Shown here: in pieces, positions 36,604 to 45,798 of the stretch
How positions within the stretch are numbered: the first letter of the stretch is position 1
How the letters are laid out: the number at the start of each line of letters is the position of its first letter
From: Arthrobacter pigmenti
GTDB lineage: Bacteria; Actinomycetota; Actinomycetes; Actinomycetales; Micrococcaceae
Length of the DNA stretch: 64,000 nucleotides
Direction of reading: 5' to 3'
NCBI RefSeq assembly: GCF_011927905.1
Contig: NZ_JAATJL010000001.1
Coordinates: forward strand, 1,550,001-1,614,000
The notes under the pieces: model-generated
Seen by the model: the letters and a program-made list of their open reading frames with translations, nothing else
What the model was told of the DNA's origin: nothing
The model's database searches: none
Position numbers and translations under genes: made by a program

Positions 36604-36891
36604 ATGCAGATCCAGGGTTGGCACATACTTATCATCATCGCAATCGCGATACTCCTGTTTGGTGCGCCCAAACTTCCCGGACTTGCCCGGAGCGTGGGGC
36701 AATCTCTGCGCATCTTCAAGTCGGAAGTCCGCCAGATGAAGGAAGAGAACGGCCCGAACGACACCGATGGATCATCGCCGGTCGAAGGTCGTGTAGTCGA
36801 CGAGCCGCGCAGGGACGGAACCCAGGAGCACGATTCCCAACACGGAACGCCCCGTGCGTCCGGGCCTGGTAGCACCTCCTCCAGCACCTGA
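36604..36891 (+). CDS. tatA: Sec-independent translocase subunit TatA
   Basis: Pore-forming subunit of the twin-arginine translocation system. At 95 residues it has a short N-terminal membrane helix (WHILIIIAIAILLFG), the conserved FG-PKLP hinge, an amphipathic helix (LARSVGQSLRIFKSEV) and a disordered acidic/Ser-rich tail. A GAGAGGAA ribosome site precedes the ATG. tatC follows after five bases. No tatB is adjacent, as usual in actinobacteria. Confidence 0.95.
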   Translation: MQIQGWHILIIIAIAILLFGAPKLPGLARSVGQSLRIFKSEVRQMKEENGPNDTDGSSPVEGRVVDEPRRDGTQEHDSQHGTPRASGPGSTSSST

Positions 36892-36896
36892 CAGGC

Positions 36897-37727
36897 ATGC
36901 CACGGGTCAAAGGGCGCAAGGCCGCCAATCCTGAAGGGCGGATGGCGCTCAAAGAGCACCTGAAGGAAGCCCGTAACAGACTGTTCAAGTCCGCGATCGC
37001 TTTGGTTGTCGGCACTGTTATTGGTTTCTTCATCTACAACCCGGTGCTTCAAGCACTCTCGCAGCCAATCCGAACCATCAATACGATTGACGGTCGCAAT
37101 GCTGCACTGAATTTCGATGGCGTTGGTTCTCCGTTCGACCTCATGATTCAGATCTCGGTTTTCCTGGGCCTGGTCATTGCAAGTCCGGTATGGCTCTATC
37201 AGCTGTGGGCTTTCATCACCCCAGGTCTACGGGTCAAGGAACGCCGGATAACCCTCGGCTTCATTGCCGTTGCGGTTCCCCTGTTCCTCGCCGGGCTCGC
37301 GCTGGCGTGGCTCATCCTGCCGAGCGCCGTTCGTGTGCTGACGGACTTCACGCCTGAAGGTTTCGCCAACTTCATAACCGTTCCTGTGTACATCACCTTC
37401 ATGCTCCGGTTGATGTTGGCCTTCGGGATTGCGTTCCTGCTGCCGGTCGTGCTCTTTGGCCTCAACATGGTCGGAATCGTCAAAGGCAAGCAGATCCTCA
37501 AATCGTGGCGGATCACAGTGTTCCTGGTCTGCCTGTTCGCCGCTATGGCGGCTCCAGGCGGCGATGCCATGAGTATGTTTTACCTCGCCGTCCCCCTCCT
37601 GCTGCTCTTCTTCGTTGCCATAGCCCTGTGCCTGCTCAACGACAAGCGACGCGAGAAGAGGAATGCCGAACGCGACGCCGATATCGAGACGAACGCAGAC
37701 CGCGCCTCAAGCCTTGAAGGGCTCTGA
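36897..37727 (+). CDS. tatC: Sec-independent translocase subunit TatC
   Basis: Receptor for twin-arginine signal peptides. It has 276 residues and six predicted membrane helices. The N-terminal RMALKEHLKEARNRL segment and the periplasmic loop before SPFDLMIQ match the family, and PVWLYQLWAFITPGL is the conserved cytoplasmic loop. The C-terminal tail is long and charged. Co-transcribed with tatA. Confidence 0.96.
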   Translation: MPRVKGRKAANPEGRMALKEHLKEARNRLFKSAIALVVGTVIGFFIYNPVLQALSQPIRTINTIDGRNAALNFDGVGSPFDLMIQISVFLGLVIASPVWLYQLWAFITPGLRVKERRITLGFIAVAVPLFLAGLALAWLILPSAVRVLTDFTPEGFANFITVPVYITFMLRLMLAFGIAFLLPVVLFGLNMVGIVKGKQILKSWRITVFLVCLFAAMAAPGGDAMSMFYLAVPLLLLFFVAIALCLLNDKRREKRNAERDADIETNADRASSLEGL

Positions 37728-37762
37728 GACCCCCGCTGACGCTCGCCTCGGGTCCCTGCCGA

Positions 37763-37777
37763 TAGGCTTAGACCATG
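37763..37777 (+). promoter_or_regulatory. Predicted leaderless start of helY
   Basis: TAGGCT (37763-37768), six bases, then ATG. Confidence 0.5.
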
Positions 37778-40588
37778 ACCACCCCAGCCGAGCAGTACCA
37801 GGCAGCGCGGGCGCGTAATCGGTATGCGAAGACCCGGCTACACGAGTTTGAGCAAACCCTCGGCTTTGAACTGGATGAATTCCAACGGGACGCCTGCACA
37901 TCGCTTGAGTCCGGCCGGGGGGTGCTCGTCGCGGCACCCACGGGGGCGGGGAAGACCGTCGTTGGGGAGTTCGCAATCTTCATGGCGCTCTCGAACGGGC
38001 TCAAGGCTTTTTACACGACCCCCATCAAGGCACTGTCCAACCAGAAGTATGCCGAACTAGCAGCAGTGCACGGCGCGGACCAGGTGGGCCTGCTCACGGG
38101 CGACACGAGCATCAACCCGGAAGCCGCCGTCGTCGTAATGACCACAGAGGTCCTGCGGAACATGCTGTACGCGGATTCGGATACGCTCGCCGGTCTCGGC
38201 TATGTGGTCATGGACGAAGTGCATTATCTCGCGGACCGTTTCCGCGGCGCCGTGTGGGAGGAAGTGATCATTCACCTGCCCACCGAGGTGAAAGTCGTGT
38301 CGCTGAGCGCGACCGTCTCGAACGCCGAAGAGTTCGGCGCGTGGCTGCACACGGTGCGCGGGGATACCGACGTCGTCGTATCCGAGCACCGCCCCGTTCC
38401 GCTATGGCAGCACGTCATGGTCGGTCAGGAGCTGCTGGATCTTTTCGCTGGGGAAGTCGCATTCGATGAGGCTGCGCCGGTCGGCACAACGGGAGCCGAG
38501 GAAAAGTTCGCTGTCAACCCCGAGCTGCTGGAGCTCGCGACCAGTGAGACCCGGCTGAACCAGCGGGCGCGCTGGGGGTCTGGTAATCGGCGCGGGCGCG
38601 GAGGGCCCAACCGCTATCAGCGTCCGCACACCGCGGTGGCCAGGGCGAACCGACCACAGGTCATATCGGCGCTCGATCGTGAGGGCCTGCTGCCCGCAAT
38701 CACTTTCATCTTCTCGCGCAACGGCTGCGAAGCCGCCGTCAGCCAGTGCCTGGATGCCGGGCTATGGCTCACCACGGAGTACGAGCGGAGCATCGTCAGT
38801 TCCCGCATTGACGAGGCAACGCTGGACATCCCGGAGGAGGACCTTGAAATACTCGGATATTGGGCATGGCGTGAAGGTCTCATCCGCGGATTCGCTGCCC
38901 ACCACGCGGGCATGCTGCCCACCTTCAAGGAGGTCGTTGAGAAACTCTTCGAGGAGGGGCTTGTAAAGGCAGTTTTCGCGACGGAGACACTCGCACTCGG
39001 CGTCAACATGCCGGCGCGCTCGGTTGTCCTGGAGAAGCTCGATAAGTTCAACGGAGAATCCCATGTGAACATCACGGCGGGGGAGTACACACAGCTCACC
39101 GGCCGCGCCGGACGCCGGGGAATCGACGTCGAAGGACACGCGGTAGTGCTGTGGCGACCCGGGACAGATCCGGGCGCCGTGGCCGGGTTGGCCTCCCGGC
39201 GCACCTATCCGCTGAACTCGAGCTTCCGGCCGACCTACAACATGAGTGTCAACCTCATCTCACAGTTCGGGCAGCACCGCACGAGGGAGATCCTGGAGAC
39301 CTCGTTTGCCCAGTTTCAGGCAGACCGATCGGTGGTTGGCCTGGCACGGCAGGTCCGCGCCAGGGAAGAATCCTTGCAGGGTTATGCAGAGTCGATGACC
39401 TGCCATCTGGGAGATTTCTCGGAGTACTCGGGCATTCGGCGTGAACTGTCGGATCTGGAAACGGCTGCATCAAAGGCCGGCGCCCGGAGCTTGCGGAGCG
39501 CGGCCGCTGAGTCGCTTGAGTCGCTTCGCCCCGGGGACGTCATCGATGTTCCCGCAGGCAGGATCGCGGGCTTCGCTGTAGTCCTGGCGGGGGATTCCTC
39601 GCGTGAACCGCGTCCAACGGTGCTGACCATGGAGAAGCATGTTCGCCGCCTCGGGGTCCAGGACCTGGATGGGCCGGTGGAGGTCCTCTCGCGAGTTCGG
39701 ATACCCAAGCAATTTGATGCCCGCAAGCCGAAGGACCGCCGCGACCTCGCCGCATCACTTCGCAATGCGCTGAACGAGAACCGACCACCGACCACGCGAC
39801 GTACCCGGGCATTCGCGACCGCCGGTACCGACCGTCAGGAAAAGGCTATCGCGGAGCTGAGGGGACGCCTTCGGGCGCACCCATGCCATGGCTGCAGTGA
39901 CCGGGAGAACCATGCGCGGTGGGCTGAACGCTGGTGGAAGCTGCGCCGGGAAACCGACAGGCTGGCTCAGCAGATCCAGGGCCGCACCAATACCATCGCG
40001 AAGATCTTCGACCGGGTTTCAGAGGTGCTGCTCGAGTACGGCTACCTGCAGCCGGACGAGGACCAGGGGCTCACGATCACACCGGCAGGGCAAAATCTCC
40101 GGCGCATCTACGGCGAGAAAGATCTACTGATCGCCCTGTCGCTGCAGCACGGCGCGTTCGAAGACCTCGAGGCGGCTGAGCTCGCTGCCCTCGCCTCGGC
40201 CCTCGTGTATCAGGCCAAACGGGAGGAGCGCGGACTTCGCCCACGGATGCCGAGTGTTTCGCTGGAGACCTCGATCGACGTCGTCATTCGGCAGTGGTCC
40301 CGCCTTACCGACTTCGAAGAACAGCACCGCCTCGCTGTCACGAGCGAGCCTGACTTCGGCCTGATGTGGCCGATGTACAAGTGGGCACGCGGCAGGGGGC
40401 TGCAGAACGCCCTGCAGGGCACGGAACTGGCCGCAGGCGATTTTGTGCGCTGGGCCAAGCAGGTGATTGATCTCATTGATCAGCTGGCCAAGGTTCCCGA
40501 TCTTCCGGCCGGCTTCCGACGCCGGTGCCTTGATTCGATCGACCTGATCCGTCGCGGTGTTGTAGCGTACTCCGCCGTCACCGAGTAA
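37775..40588 (+). CDS. helY: Ski2/Mtr4-like DEAD/DEAH-box RNA helicase HelY
   Basis: A 937-residue superfamily 2 helicase related to Ski2/Mtr4. Motif I is APTGAGKT (about residue 50), followed by TTEVL, DEVH (motif II), SAT (motif III) and QLTGRAGRRGID (motif VI, about 445). The C-terminal half has the DSHCT-type helical domain. Bacterial HelY probably remodels RNA for degradation; direct evidence is scarce. Its position after tatC matches Rv2092c in Mycobacterium tuberculosis. Confidence 0.93.
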   Translation: MTTPAEQYQAARARNRYAKTRLHEFEQTLGFELDEFQRDACTSLESGRGVLVAAPTGAGKTVVGEFAIFMALSNGLKAFYTTPIKALSNQKYAELAAVHGADQVGLLTGDTSINPEAAVVVMTTEVLRNMLYADSDTLAGLGYVVMDEVHYLADRFRGAVWEEVIIHLPTEVKVVSLSATVSNAEEFGAWLHTVRGDTDVVVSEHRPVPLWQHVMVGQELLDLFAGEVAFDEAAPVGTTGAEEKFAVNPELLELATSETRLNQRARWGSGNRRGRGGPNRYQRPHTAVARANRPQVISALDREGLLPAITFIFSRNGCEAAVSQCLDAGLWLTTEYERSIVSSRIDEATLDIPEEDLEILGYWAWREGLIRGFAAHHAGMLPTFKEVVEKLFEEGLVKAVFATETLALGVNMPARSVVLEKLDKFNGESHVNITAGEYTQLTGRAGRRGIDVEGHAVVLWRPGTDPGAVAGLASRRTYPLNSSFRPTYNMSVNLISQFGQHRTREILETSFAQFQADRSVVGLARQVRAREESLQGYAESMTCHLGDFSEYSGIRRELSDLETAASKAGARSLRSAAAESLESLRPGDVIDVPAGRIAGFAVVLAGDSSREPRPTVLTMEKHVRRLGVQDLDGPVEVLSRVRIPKQFDARKPKDRRDLAASLRNALNENRPPTTRRTRAFATAGTDRQEKAIAELRGRLRAHPCHGCSDRENHARWAERWWKLRRETDRLAQQIQGRTNTIAKIFDRVSEVLLEYGYLQPDEDQGLTITPAGQNLRRIYGEKDLLIALSLQHGAFEDLEAAELAALASALVYQAKREERGLRPRMPSVSLETSIDVVIRQWSRLTDFEEQHRLAVTSEPDFGLMWPMYKWARGRGLQNALQGTELAAGDFVRWAKQVIDLIDQLAKVPDLPAGFRRRCLDSIDLIRRGVVAYSAVTE

Positions 40589-40618
40589 CCGTCTCCCTAC
40601 CTGAAAGCTGCGTCAGCC

Positions 40619-42250
40619 GTGCCCAGTCCCAACCCTATGCCCGTCCTATACCGTAATGGATCCGTCTATAGCGCAGCTGATCCTTTCGCAACCGCCATGC
40701 TGGTAATCGGCGATACCGTTGCGTGGGTTGGCTCCGAGCATGCCGCGGCCGCCCTGGCGGACAGCAGCATGTTGGTGGTGGATCTGCAGGGTGCCCTCAT
40801 CGCGCCGGGTTTCGTTGACTCCCACGTTCACACCACGGAGACGGGACTTGCGCTCACCTCCCTGGATCTAACCCAGGTCAATAGCCTCGATGCACTACTC
40901 GAGTTGGTAGCGCGTGCTGCCGAGACCTCGACTGGAACGATACTGGGCAATGGGTGGGACGAGTCACGCTGGCCCGAACGTCGGCCACCGTCTGCGCTCG
41001 AGCTTGAGAATGCGTCGAAGGGACGTGACGTCTACCTGGTTCGTGCAGACGTGCATTCGGCCGTCGTGTCCGCTTCGCTCGCGCATAAACTCTCGCTCTC
41101 CGCCCTTGACGGCTGGGATGACGGGTTCGTTGTCCGTGACGCCCACTTCGCTGTGCGGACGGCTGTACGTGCACTGAGCGTGCCCGAAAGGGAGGACCTG
41201 CAGCGTGTGGCGCTGGGCGCGGCTGCGTCCGTTGGCATCGTTGCGGTCGTCGAGATGGCGGCTCCTCACATCGCCCCGCGGGAGGATGTCCTGTCCCTAC
41301 TGTCGCTAGACGGTGGTTTCCCCGAGGTCCTCGCCTACTGGGGGCAGGCTGCCGGATCCGAGGACGAACTGCGGGCGATTCTCGACGAATTCGACGGGCG
41401 CGTTCTCGGTCTGGGCGGCGACCTGAACGTCGACGGCTCAATTGGCTCGCATACCGCCCGCATGCGGGTGCCCTATGCGGATGCTCCACGTTCCTGCGGA
41501 ACCGCTTTTCTGCAGGCTGACGACGTCGCGGCTCACCTTGGCGCAGCTACGTCGGCAGGGGTGCAGGCCGGCTTTCATGTCATCGGGGACGAAGGACTCG
41601 ATACCGTTCTTGCCGGTCTTGAGAAGACTGCGGCCGCACATGGCTTAGAGAAGGTAAGAGGTGCACGCCATCGCCTGGAACATGTAGAAATGGCAGACGA
41701 CGGCGCGATCAGCAGCCTCGCCCACTTCGGGATCACGGTCAGCGCGCAGCCAGGGTTTGACGCCCTGTGGGGCGCATCAGGCGGGTTGTATGAGCAACGT
41801 CTGGGCAGTGCCCGCTATCGCCCGATGAACCGTGTGGGCAGCATGCTGGGACAGGGCATACCAGTTTGCCTCGGTTCCGATTCGCCAGTAACGCGCGTGT
41901 CGCCCTGGCAGTCGATCCGCGCTTCCATCAACCACTTCAGTCCGGCCGAACGAATCTCGGCCCGGGCCGCCTTCATAGCACATACACGGGCAGGGTGGCG
42001 TGCAGCGGGGGCAGGACATCCTTTGCTGGGGCAACTTGTTCCTGGCGCGCCGGCGTCTTACGCCATCTGGGAAGTGGACGAGCTCATGGTCCAGACGCCC
42101 GACAGCAGGGTTCAATCCTGGAGTACCGATCCAAGAGCGGGTACTCCACTCCTGCCGGCGCTGGACACAGGCCGTGAACCGCGCTGCCTGCAGACCGTTC
42201 ACCACGGCCGACTACTGTTCTCCAGCGGTGAACTGGGAGACATAGCTTGA
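40619..42250 (+). CDS. YtcJ-like metal-dependent amidohydrolase
   Basis: A 543-residue amidohydrolase 3 family enzyme. The metal motif FVDSHVH is near residue 63. Later ligands are in FHVIGDEG, HRLEHVE and the C-terminal GSDSPV aspartate. No signal peptide. Proteins of this type hydrolyse imides, N-acyl or cyclic amides, or aryl-formamides; the substrate cannot be told. The GTG start at 40619 is used; an internal ATG (seventh codon) is equally possible. It is followed by a 500-base gene-free region. Confidence 0.88.
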   Translation: MPSPNPMPVLYRNGSVYSAADPFATAMLVIGDTVAWVGSEHAAAALADSSMLVVDLQGALIAPGFVDSHVHTTETGLALTSLDLTQVNSLDALLELVARAAETSTGTILGNGWDESRWPERRPPSALELENASKGRDVYLVRADVHSAVVSASLAHKLSLSALDGWDDGFVVRDAHFAVRTAVRALSVPEREDLQRVALGAAASVGIVAVVEMAAPHIAPREDVLSLLSLDGGFPEVLAYWGQAAGSEDELRAILDEFDGRVLGLGGDLNVDGSIGSHTARMRVPYADAPRSCGTAFLQADDVAAHLGAATSAGVQAGFHVIGDEGLDTVLAGLEKTAAAHGLEKVRGARHRLEHVEMADDGAISSLAHFGITVSAQPGFDALWGASGGLYEQRLGSARYRPMNRVGSMLGQGIPVCLGSDSPVTRVSPWQSIRASINHFSPAERISARAAFIAHTRAGWRAAGAGHPLLGQLVPGAPASYAIWEVDELMVQTPDSRVQSWSTDPRAGTPLLPALDTGREPRCLQTVHHGRLLFSSGELGDIA

Positions 42251-42750
42251 TCCATCGGATGGAAAAATAGCTGTCCCATAACCGTTATGGCCCTGACCTG
42301 CGGAAACACTCAAAACTGCAGGTCAGCGAGCTGTTGACACTTCCTCCACAACCCGTAAGCTTTTAGATCTACGGGTCGGGATCCATGCTTCGGATAGACC
42401 TGACCGAGTCAGCGCATGCAGCGATGCCAGGGGGGCCAGTCATATGGACGTTGTGTTCTTCTGCGTGGTCGAAGGCTCGGTACTGATAACGGGTAGGTTC
42501 GCACGCCAGTAGAAAACAGCGCCGATCGATTGATCACTGCTGGCCCGAAGGCGTGCGAACCTACCCGTATCCACATATCTCCTGGCTCCGTTTGAGCCGG
42601 CGTTCCGGCTGAGAGCTGTCAGCACCTTCCTGCTTTCACGCCCAACGCTCGTGGCACGCTCAACCTAGGAACGCATCAGCCTATACTGGGTAGTCGATCC
42701 GATCCTCCGCTGCGCCTTTGCGCACCGCTACCCGCTGAAAGGTCTCCTGA
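42251..42750. other. 500-base gene-free region with hairpins and a long inverted repeat
   Basis: No reading frame here looks like a gene. It holds a nine-pair hairpin (42293-42301 with 42318-42326) that may end the amidohydrolase message, and a TTGACA hexamer (42334-42339) followed 16 bases later by TAAGCT, a plausible promoter. A seven-base inverted repeat ACCCGTA/TACGGGT (42351-42376) and the 19-base inverted repeat listed separately follow. The last 90 bases are probably the ppm1 leader. Confidence 0.6.
42489..42568. repeat. 19-base inverted repeat around a 42-base centre
   Basis: Arms 42489-42507 (ACGGGTAGGTTCGCACGCC) and 42550-42568 are perfectly complementary. The 42-base centre is AT-richer and carries its own CAGC/GCTG and GATC repeats. 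No target duplication is evident. It could be a MITE-like remnant, an RNA hairpin or a protein-binding structure. Confidence 0.75.
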
Positions 42751-43503
42751 GTGCGCACTGTCACCATCATTCCCACTTACAACGAGCGTGTTTCCCTCCC
42801 CTTGACGCTGGGCAGACTGCGGGACGCAGTTCCGGATTCGGATGTACTGGTGGTCGATGACAACAGTCCGGACGGTACCGGGAAGCTTGCGGACGACATC
42901 GCGGCCCAGGACGCCGCCGTGCACGTGCTGCACAGGCAGGGCAAGGAAGGACTGGGCGCCGCCTACATCGCAGGATTCCGATGGGCATTGGAACGGGGGT
43001 ATGAAGTCCTGGTTGAGATGGACGCTGACGGCTCGCATCGGCCGGAAGAGCTTCCCGCCCTGCTCGAAGCGGTCAAGGATGCGCATCTTGTCATTGGTTC
43101 ACGCTGGGTCCCAGGTGGCTCAGTTGTGAACTGGCCGGCACACCGCAAGCTTCTTTCGCGCGCGGGAAGCCTTTATTCGCGCACAATGTTGGGGCTTCCC
43201 GTCCGTGATATCACAGCAGGATACCGGGCCTTCCGCAGCGAGACCCTGCGAAGCATCGATCTTGGCAGTATTGAGTCCGTAGGCTACGGGTTCCAGGTGG
43301 ATATGACGTTCCGTGTTGCGAGCCAGGGCATGCGGATCGTCGAGGTCCCAATTACCTTTGTTGAGCGGGAGTACGGTGATTCCAAAATGAGTGGAAACAT
43401 CGTCTTCGAGGCCATGGCTAACGTGACCCGGTGGGGACTGTCTGCCCGCCTTGCGGCGATTCAGCGAGCCTTCCAGCGACGCTCAAACGCGAACGTGAAG
43501 TAG
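42751..43503 (+). CDS. ppm1: Polyprenol monophosphomannose synthase
   Basis: A GT2 glycosyltransferase of 250 residues that transfers mannose from GDP-mannose to polyprenyl phosphate for lipoglycan and protein mannosylation. The N-terminal IIPTYNERVSLP, the DDNSPDGT metal/nucleotide motif, DADGSHRPE (DxD) and the acceptor region QVDMTFR are present. It lacks the C-terminal membrane domain and the acyltransferase part fused in M. tuberculosis Ppm1. GTG start. A hairpin shared with rbpA follows. Confidence 0.92.
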   Translation: MRTVTIIPTYNERVSLPLTLGRLRDAVPDSDVLVVDDNSPDGTGKLADDIAAQDAAVHVLHRQGKEGLGAAYIAGFRWALERGYEVLVEMDADGSHRPEELPALLEAVKDAHLVIGSRWVPGGSVVNWPAHRKLLSRAGSLYSRTMLGLPVRDITAGYRAFRSETLRSIDLGSIESVGYGFQVDMTFRVASQGMRIVEVPITFVEREYGDSKMSGNIVFEAMANVTRWGLSARLAAIQRAFQRRSNANVK

Positions 43504-43570
43504 CGGCGGGTAACTGGCGCAGTTCCATACAACCTGCGCGAGGACTGACCTCCGGCCGTCTCGACATGCA

Positions 43571-43608
43571 AAAATGCCCGGGCACTTCTCTTGAAGCGCC
43601 CGGGCGTT
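43571..43608 (-). terminator. Intrinsic terminator of rbpA, shared with ppm1
   Basis: A stem of 16 pairs with one mismatch (43573-43588 with 43593-43608) around GCCCGGGC. The T-run TTTTT follows on the minus strand, so it mainly serves rbpA. Confidence 0.85.
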
Positions 43609-43618
43609 CGTCGATTAT

Positions 43619-43966
43619 TCAGGCGGAACGGCGCTCTCCGCGGCGTTCCCGCAGGATGTTCAGCCGATCCTCGAGGATCTGCTCCAGTTCCTCCATGGAA
43701 CGGCGCTCCAGCAACATATCCCAGTGGGTTCGTACGGGCTTGTCGCCCGAAGTGTCAGGACGCTCACCGTCCACCAGCAGCGCCTCCTTGCCTGTCTTCG
43801 AAACCCACACGGGAGGGATCTCGGCCTCCGCGGCAAAGGTCACGAACACGCGCTCTCCGTCCTCGCAACGATATTCGATACGTTGCCGGGGTGCGGGCTC
43901 GACGCCGGATTCGGTTTCCATGCTCTGGGCGCCAAGGCGCATACCCCGCAGGCTACGGTCGCTCAT
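43619..43966 (-). CDS. rbpA: RNA polymerase-binding protein RbpA
   Basis: An actinobacterial transcription activator of 115 residues that binds the beta subunit and the housekeeping sigma factor and stabilises the open complex. The N-terminal tail with RGMRLGAQSMETE, the core domain with RQRIEYRCEDG and the C-terminal sigma-interaction helix (THWDMLLERRSMEELEQIL) are all present. Two ATG codons are adjacent. The second (43966) is preferred because GGGAGA lies at better spacing and it gives the family N-terminus MSDRSLRG. Confidence 0.96.
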   Translation of the reverse strand: MSDRSLRGMRLGAQSMETESGVEPAPRQRIEYRCEDGERVFVTFAAEAEIPPVWVSKTGKEALLVDGERPDTSGDKPVRTHWDMLLERRSMEELEQILEDRLNILRERRGERRSA

Positions 43967-44175
43967 CATTTCTCCCTACTACGTATGGCATCCTGGACTT
44001 CCAGATACCTCTGCTGCGCTTTCAGTTGGTGCGCAACACAGCGGCTGCTACACCGCGTTCCACCACGTATAACGCAGGGCGAACGCGGCGTGTTCCCGGC
44101 GGTGTGGTAATCCGGCAAACACCCAACTATACTCATCGACCGGCCTCAGCGCCCAATCGACAGCCACAGAAACGG

Positions 44176-44207
44176 CGACGGCCGCCTCACGAAGGAGGCG
44201 GCCGTCG
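44176..44207 (-). terminator. Terminator of the SPFH gene
   Basis: A 13-base-pair stem (44176-44188 with 44195-44207) and a six-base loop. On the minus strand GTTTCT follows. It lies about ten bases past the stop. Confidence 0.75.
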
Positions 44208-44217
44208 TCGTCGTTGG

Positions 44218-45159
44218 TCAGGAGCGGGCAGGGCCACCCGGCGCAGCAGGGGATGGGTCCTGGTCCTCCGGTGTGGTGGCGCCCAGGACGCTACCTATAC
44301 CCTTGAGTGCTTCGCCAACTTCACTGGGGATGATCCACAGTTTGTTCGAGTTGCCCTCAGCCAGCTTGGGCAGGGTCTGCAGATACTGGTAGGCCAACAG
44401 CTTCTGGGTTGGGTTTCCCTTGTGGATGGCGTCGAATACCTTCTGGATCGCCTGGGATTCACCGTCCGCCCTGAGGATGGCAGCTTTCGCATCACCCTCA
44501 GCGGCCAGGATTGCTGCCTGGCGCTGGCCCTCGGCAGTAAGAATCTGGGACTGCTTGGTCCCCTCTGCAGTAAGGATGGCCGCCCGGCGGTCGCGTTCCG
44601 CGCGCATCTGCTTCTCCATGGAGTCCTGGATGGAGAGCGGTGGATCGATGGCTTTCAGCTCGACACGCGAGACGCGGATGCCCCAGCGACCAGTGGCGTC
44701 GTCAAGTACACCGCGAAGTTGACCGTTGATCTGGTCACGGGAGGTCAGCGCCTCCTCAAGGTTCAACCCGCCGACCACGTTACGAAGTGTTGTGGTGGTC
44801 AACTGCTCGACGGCCTGGATGTAGTTGGCGATCTCGTAAGTCGCCGCCCGCGGATCGGTGACCTGGAAGTAAACGACGGTGTCGATGGATACAACGAGGT
44901 TGTCCTCGGTGATGACGGGCTGAGGCGGGAAGGACACAACCTGTTCGCGCAAGTCGAGCAGCGGGAGCAGCCGGTCGACGAAGGGAATGAGGATCGTCAA
45001 TCCGGGCTGAAGCGTCCGCTGGTACTTACCGAGCCGTTCGACCACTCCGGCTCGGGCCTGCGGGATGATCCGCACAGACTTCACCAGAATGATCAGAACG
45101 AAAATGATCAGAACGATCAGAACAATCGTCAACCCGATTGCTCCTGCGTCTGTAGGCAT
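44218..45159 (-). CDS. SPFH/band 7 domain membrane protein
   Basis: A 313-residue stomatin/QmcA-like protein: one N-terminal membrane helix (about 7-28), an SPFH domain (residues about 35-190, with VVERLGKYQRTLQPGL and LREQVVSFPPQPV), then an alanine- and glutamate-rich coiled coil with near-repeats of AEG every 11-12 residues (ILTAEGTKQ, ILTAEGQRQ, ILAAEGDAK). Such proteins form large membrane rings that scaffold proteins and lipids. It is preceded by an NfeD gene, its usual partner. The ATG has a GGGGAAA ribosome site. Confidence 0.92.
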   Translation of the reverse strand: MPTDAGAIGLTIVLIVLIIFVLIILVKSVRIIPQARAGVVERLGKYQRTLQPGLTILIPFVDRLLPLLDLREQVVSFPPQPVITEDNLVVSIDTVVYFQVTDPRAATYEIANYIQAVEQLTTTTLRNVVGGLNLEEALTSRDQINGQLRGVLDDATGRWGIRVSRVELKAIDPPLSIQDSMEKQMRAERDRRAAILTAEGTKQSQILTAEGQRQAAILAAEGDAKAAILRADGESQAIQKVFDAIHKGNPTQKLLAYQYLQTLPKLAEGNSNKLWIIPSEVGEALKGIGSVLGATTPEDQDPSPAAPGGPARS

Positions 45160-45200
45160 GTTTCCCCTTTATTGGTTTTGGATACGGAATAAGACCGTGG

Positions 45201-45680
45201 TTACGGGGCCGCGGTGGTCCCGGGATCGGGCTGACGGACACCGGTGACGACGGCAGTGGCGCCATCGATGCGCGACACGGAAACCCTCTCACCTGCCGGA
45301 AGTGACGAACCGTCCGCGGTGCGGGCCGTCCACGTGTCACCACCGATTTTGACCGTACCGGACAAGCCGCTGACAGGTTCCAGCGTGAGGGCGTCTTCGC
45401 CTACCAGCCGGTCGATATTAGTACGTTGATCCTTGGTGCCGAGCTTGAGGTGTCTCAGGGCGACCGGCCGGACGAGCAGCACCATCAGCAGTGAAACCAC
45501 GCAGAATAAAAGCACCTGGATGAAAAATGCCGCTTCAGCGAGGGAAGCAATCAGGGCGGCGAGAGCGCCCATGGACAGCATGATGAAGAAGAGATCGAGC
45601 GTGATGGTTTCGACTGCGGCAAGCCCCAGAAGCAGAACCAGCCACAGAACCCAGGTGTTTTGTATCAGCCAATCGAACAT
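45201..45680 (-). CDS. NfeD family protein
   Basis: A 159-residue partner of SPFH proteins. The N-terminal part has three membrane helices (residues about 8-75), and the C-terminal OB-fold domain contains the conserved LVGEDALTL...LSGTVKIGGDTWTAR region. It lacks the ClpP-like serine protease domain of long NfeD proteins. The pair NfeD-SPFH is one operon with 41 bases between genes. The exact role, likely membrane organisation, is not settled. Confidence 0.92.
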   Translation of the reverse strand: MFDWLIQNTWVLWLVLLLGLAAVETITLDLFFIMLSMGALAALIASLAEAAFFIQVLLFCVVSLLMVLLVRPVALRHLKLGTKDQRTNIDRLVGEDALTLEPVSGLSGTVKIGGDTWTARTADGSSLPAGERVSVSRIDGATAVVTGVRQPDPGTTAAP

Positions 45681-45798
45681 TGTTCCCTCACGTTCCGGCC
45701 GCTAGCCCGCAGGATCTCCCGATGGCGCACTTGCCTTTCTCCATCATGCCAAATCGGGGCCGGGGAATATAGCACTTGGCCGCTGATGCGGACCACCG

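Noticed and set aside
42440..42625. 61-codon minus-strand frame over the inverted repeat
   Set aside because: Spans both repeat arms, has no ribosome site and no coding character.
43591..45192. 533-codon plus-strand frame across rbpA and the SPFH gene
   Set aside because: Runs antisense through two clearly assigned genes and both their terminators; codon usage is not coding-like.
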